A DNA stretch of 64,000 bases from Xylogone sp. PMI_703 (Eukaryota; Ascomycota; Leotiomycetes), in contig JAJTUQ010000005.1 of the NCBI GenBank assembly GCA_021399445.1, positions 1,674,001 through 1,738,000 of the forward strand, in the 5' to 3' direction. The position numbers and the translations under genes are program-made. Under the pieces are notes generated by a model. The model saw only the letters and a program-made list of their open reading frames with translations. It had not been told where the DNA came from and ran no database searches. Of the stretch, positions 60,679 to 64,000 are shown one piece after another. The stretch's first letter is position 1. Every line of letters starts with the position of its first letter.

Positions 60679-61310
60679 CTAGTTTGCAAGGATAGTCCGC
60701 ACAAGATCTGTAATGATAGCCGTGTTAATAAAACGTCCAGTTGCCTCTCTGCATCATAGAATACCACATCTAATATACGCATCGGAATTTAGGCGACTTA
60801 CCAGTATAGTTAATCTCGCCAGATGTTGTGTCAACAGCCTTCAATAACTCATCAACCTCCTCATCCGTCATCTTCTCTCCCAAATTTGTCAAGATATATC
60901 TTAGCTGTCCGACACCGATAAAGCCCGTCATATCCTTATCAAAAACTTGAAATCCACGGCAGTACTCTTCTGGCTCGCCAGGATCACGGAATCCACCAGG
61001 GCGGTTTAAAACTTTGGAGAAGGTCTCGAAATCAACTATCAGCAAACCCCGCCGTTAGTCAAAATGCCCAATTTCAGTGACAATTCATAGGGCGAGTGGA
61101 GAAGCAAGGTGACAAAACCATACACTCAGGTCCGACAGTTTTCTCCAGATCCCTGATCTCTGACAATGTTGGGTTCTGACCACAAGCACGCAGCAAATCG
61201 CCGAGAGAGCTAGCTGGCACACGCTGTGTACCGCGCTTGTCATATAGAGCAAATGCTTCTTTATAGTTTGTAGATGCCTGAGCGTCGTATGGTGGGTTAG
61301 AAGAAGCCAT
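60679..61310 (-). CDS. Cdc4-type essential myosin light chain (EF-hand)
   Basis: Three exons, complement(60679..60707, 60802..61035, 61124..61310), 149 aa, the calmodulin-family length. The last exon adds only eight residues (LVRTILAN). EF-hand repeats are visible: EAFALYDKRGTQRVP (degenerate loop), QVFDKDMTGFIGVGQL (loop with DKDMTGFI), and LLKAVDTTSGEINY. The closest type is fission yeast Cdc4 and budding yeast Mlc1, light chains of myosin II/V that build the contractile ring. Calcium binding is probably lost in most loops, as in that family. Calmodulin is less likely because the loops are degenerate. Confidence 0.9.
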
Positions 61311-62494
61311 GGTAAATTAATAAAATCAAACGAGATAAAATAGGAAAAAGGAGTGCCGGTTTGTTGAGTCGATGCTGTGCTGCCCAAGAGGCTGAGAAAA
61401 CGGGCAATAGATTTCAAGTGTGTTGTTCGTTTTCGAAGCACTCAAATCTTGTGGTTGAGAAGGAGCAGGATGAAATGCGATTGATGTAGAAGGGGGATGT
61501 TTTGCCGGTTTGTTGACACGCAAGGGAGCCGGGCAGCGGGAATGACTACTAATCCATGGGACTTCTTGTTTTGCGGCTCGGAACCATCGTCCACTGGATT
61601 TCGCCGTGTTCCCGTCGCCCCCCTAGTTGCCCAGAAACGGCAGGTAAACACAACGAGAGCAAACAGTACGTACCATGGCTGTAAATTTCTCCTCCTGTGG
61701 CTTGCAAATATTAGAATTATTTCTGACGGACTTCAAAATTGATCTTGAGCTTGAAAATAGTTGTAAAATCTTTCTAACACGTCGTCGAGACAGAGATATA
61801 AGTAAGCGCTGGTCCGTGGTGCGTTGATGCGACCAGACTACGCTTAAGCTGGCGGGCTGCCACAGCAACGCATATGCAGACGAATAGAGTTTGGCGGTGA
61901 GCTGTTTTTCCAAGGGTCTTTCAAACCCAACGCTTGATAATTGCTTGTTGCAGTTACTACTGTAGTAGTATAGGATATTACGATGTATATGTATCTTTGA
62001 TAAGCTGTGGTCTTTTACCTTTTTTAAAAAGAAAAATCAATTCTAATTTCTATGAAAATAGATACTGAGCAGTTCGTCTCTTCTGACTCAGCGAACGCTG
62101 TTAATGCAAGGAATTCTAATATAAGAAACGCAGGCAACGTATTAAAAGACCCAGTTTGCCGCAGTGCCAGCAGACGCCGTATTGAGGAGCTCCTAATAAG
62201 TGGGACCAAGTTGGCCACTTCTGCGATGCATTGGGAGAAAAGTATTCTTGCCCCGCCAAATTCCCCGCGATGAGAACCCAATAATGAAGAACCACCTAAA
62301 AGCAAATAGAAATACTGGTCAAAAAAGAAAGAAGCGCAAGACGATTGAACCGGTTCGGCTCTTGTAATCTAATACCTTGCTCATGTTGAGTACCAATGTG
62401 AGCTGATAAGGCAAGTGGATGAGGTGAAACAGGGTTTCTATTTTCCTTTCGCACCCGTCATTTTGTGTGAGATCAAACTGTACTCGTCGGAAGT
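61311..62494. other. Intergenic between myosin light chain and transporter
   Basis: 1.2 kb holding the light-chain promoter and the transporter 3' flank. Short frames only; no gene or repeat supported. Confidence 0.45.
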
Positions 62495-64000
62495 TTAGCA
62501 CCAACCTGTTGCATACTCGTCGAGGTTGGCAGTCTTCTCGTTAGCACAATCCACGCTGGTTTCTAGCTTTTCAGGCTCCTTTTCAGCACTTTCGATCTTC
62601 TCAGGATCAGCCGGGCTGTTCATTAATTTTGAGAGGTCTCCGAGGGGAAGACGTAGGGGAAATTCCACAATCTCAAGCATGATTGCCAGAAATTCGTACC
62701 ATACAGCTAGGCAGGTCACAAACAACACTGCTCCCGCTGCCTATTATTTATTATTCAGATTAGTCATCTGGTTATAAGATAATATGGGCGGCAAAAGAGG
62801 CAATAGGGGGGCTTACAATCTCCAACTTATTGACAACGGCCAGAGCATTCTGATCTTTATTTGCGTATGCAACCGACTTCCAGAAGAACTCGCCCACCAA
62901 GAGGCCGAGACCGATAGTAAGGGTGAAGAACACAGAGACAAGGACGGGATTTGTTCGAAGGGCACAGATCAGGTAGATAACGCAGAGTATATCCATAAAT
63001 AAGAAGAAGAAACCTTTTTGAATGACTTTAGTTAGTACGCTCCCCACCGCTTTCTACTCAAGGTGATGATATAAATGGAGTGACTCGCCCATTGTTGAAT
63101 TAAATCTAACTGTGTCCCATCCGTCTGGATGCATAGGCTGTGCTATAGATCCAGAAGTTGTGTAGAATCCATATGCATTGAAGAATGGCATTAAGGTTGC
63201 AGCCCAGCTGAAATAGAAAGCTCCAAAAGAAGTGAAGACAGCCGCAGGAAAGGTGTTTCCAAGGAAGTACTCAAGAATACCACCAAGCATAGTGAGCACT
63301 CCGCCGAAAAAGAAATAAGCACTACTGATTGGAGAGTTAGCATGGCTTTATGAGACGGTATATCATTTGTACTTACAATCCTGCTGCACCGTTGCTATCT
63401 GCACCACGCCAGCCCATGAGATCACAAGAGAGAGGAGTGAGGGCTATAATGATGCCAATGAGTGCACTGCTTTTAGTTAGCATTCCGGTGTGAAATAATG
63501 GTAGGAACTGCTGCTCATTGGAGCTATTTTTTTGTGGTTAACTTAGATGGCACATGGATAACTTACATAGGTGTTGGACTTCCGAATTTTTTGCTCAATT
63601 TGTTGTCATCGGATTGTGCGCAAACACAGAGTTTTCCAAATAGTTCAGGTGGGATAGACAGATTTCTAACTTGAGGGACCTCCTTCAATGTCGACTCTCC
63701 ACTGGCAACACTTGCACAACCCCAATCCAAATCTCCACGTTCAAATGTGCGAACATATCCTCCTCCAACGGGGGGATTGGCGACATAACGGGATTGATTA
63801 TTGAGATCCGTGTTAAACCAGTAGTTCGGTTGGAAAGCCTGGAAGCTTTCGGGGGCAGTGAAGCTATTAGAGCTTTTCGCGAATTGATATACCGAATTGT
63901 TCAATTGGTTGGCACAATGGTCACCACCACAGAAGTTGCTACCGGTGGTTTGAATACCACACAAGCAGTAGACTCGCTCCTCGCTTTGGCTTTGTGGTGG
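62495..64000 (-). CDS. GPR1/FUN34/YaaH-family transporter, partial, with Cys-rich N-terminal extension
   Basis: Five exons seen, complement(62495..62740, 62817..63013, 63089..63324, 63377..63466, 63567..>64000), at least 400 aa; the 5' end is off the window. The family core is clear: LSIPPELFGKL, FGSPTPI (usually NPTP), ALTPLSCDLMGWRGAD, FFGGVLTMLGGILEYFLGNTFPA, and the C-terminal LPLGDLSKL. Members (Ato/AcpA type) move acetate or ammonium across the plasma membrane. Intron 3 uses a GC donor (GCGAGT), because only that splice keeps frame (TMG|FFFLF). The first visible exon has no ATG and adds about 100 residues with a C-rich part (YCLCGIQTTGSNFCGGDHC), not expected for the family. Confidence 0.85.

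Overview
The window is nuclear DNA of a filamentous ascomycete (Pezizomycotina). Evidence: short introns (about 50-280 nt) with GTAAGT-like donors and CTAAC/CTGAC branch points; CT-rich promoter tracts; fungus-specific families (Zn2Cys6 regulator, YPK-type AGC kinase, ERG28, NmrA-like protein, GPR1/FUN34/YaaH transporter, FRE-type ferric reductase); and an inverted-repeat element whose two arms differ only by CpA/TpA-type transitions, the mark of RIP. A class such as Leotiomycetes is possible, but the sequence alone does not settle it. I rebuilt 24 protein genes by hand-splicing; nearly all are intact and of family-typical length.

Layout. 1-9 kb: CDC73 (Paf1 complex, -), a membrane-anchored tyrosinase-domain protein (+), an HDDC2-type HD phosphohydrolase (+) and a disordered protein of unknown function (+). 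9-11 kb: non-coding, with a degenerate CCTAGGACAACAACAT minisatellite. 11-21 kb: HAUS6/augmin subunit (+), a crotonase-family protein ending in SKL (-), an NmrA-like protein (-), a TMEM97/EXPERA protein (+) and an unknown type I membrane protein (-). 21-28 kb: NUP170/NUP155 nucleoporin (-) and a ferric reductase (-) whose upstream 1.3 kb carries five ATCWGATAA sites. 30-35 kb: the very-long-chain 3-ketoacyl-CoA reductase (-) and ERG28 (+) share a divergent promoter, followed by glucose-6-phosphate isomerase (-). 35-45 kb: YPK kinase (-), ADA2 (+), RBM25-like PWI/RRM splicing factor (-) and mitochondrial bS21m/MRP21 (+). 45-48.6 kb: a 3.7 kb gap with no supported gene. 48.6-56 kb: a Zn2Cys6 regulator (+), two inverted-repeat (MITE-like) elements lying 151 bp apart, and an MFS transporter (-). 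56.9-64 kb: saccharolysin-type oligopeptidase (-), STEEP1-family protein (+), a Cdc4-type myosin light chain (-) and a GPR1/FUN34/YaaH transporter (-) that runs off the right edge and has an unusual Cys-rich N-terminal extension.

Most genes are housekeeping and do not form one pathway. Links that can be argued are: ER lipid synthesis (3-ketoacyl reductase with ERG28, plus the ER-type TMEM97 protein), transcription and RNA processing (CDC73, ADA2, RBM25) and iron uptake (FRE with its GATA sites). No secondary-metabolite cluster, CRISPR array, rRNA or tRNA was found. The items most worth a second look are the ATCWGATAA cluster, the RIP-marked paired inverted-repeat elements with a nested 51-bp insertion, and the extended acetate-transporter-family protein at the right edge.
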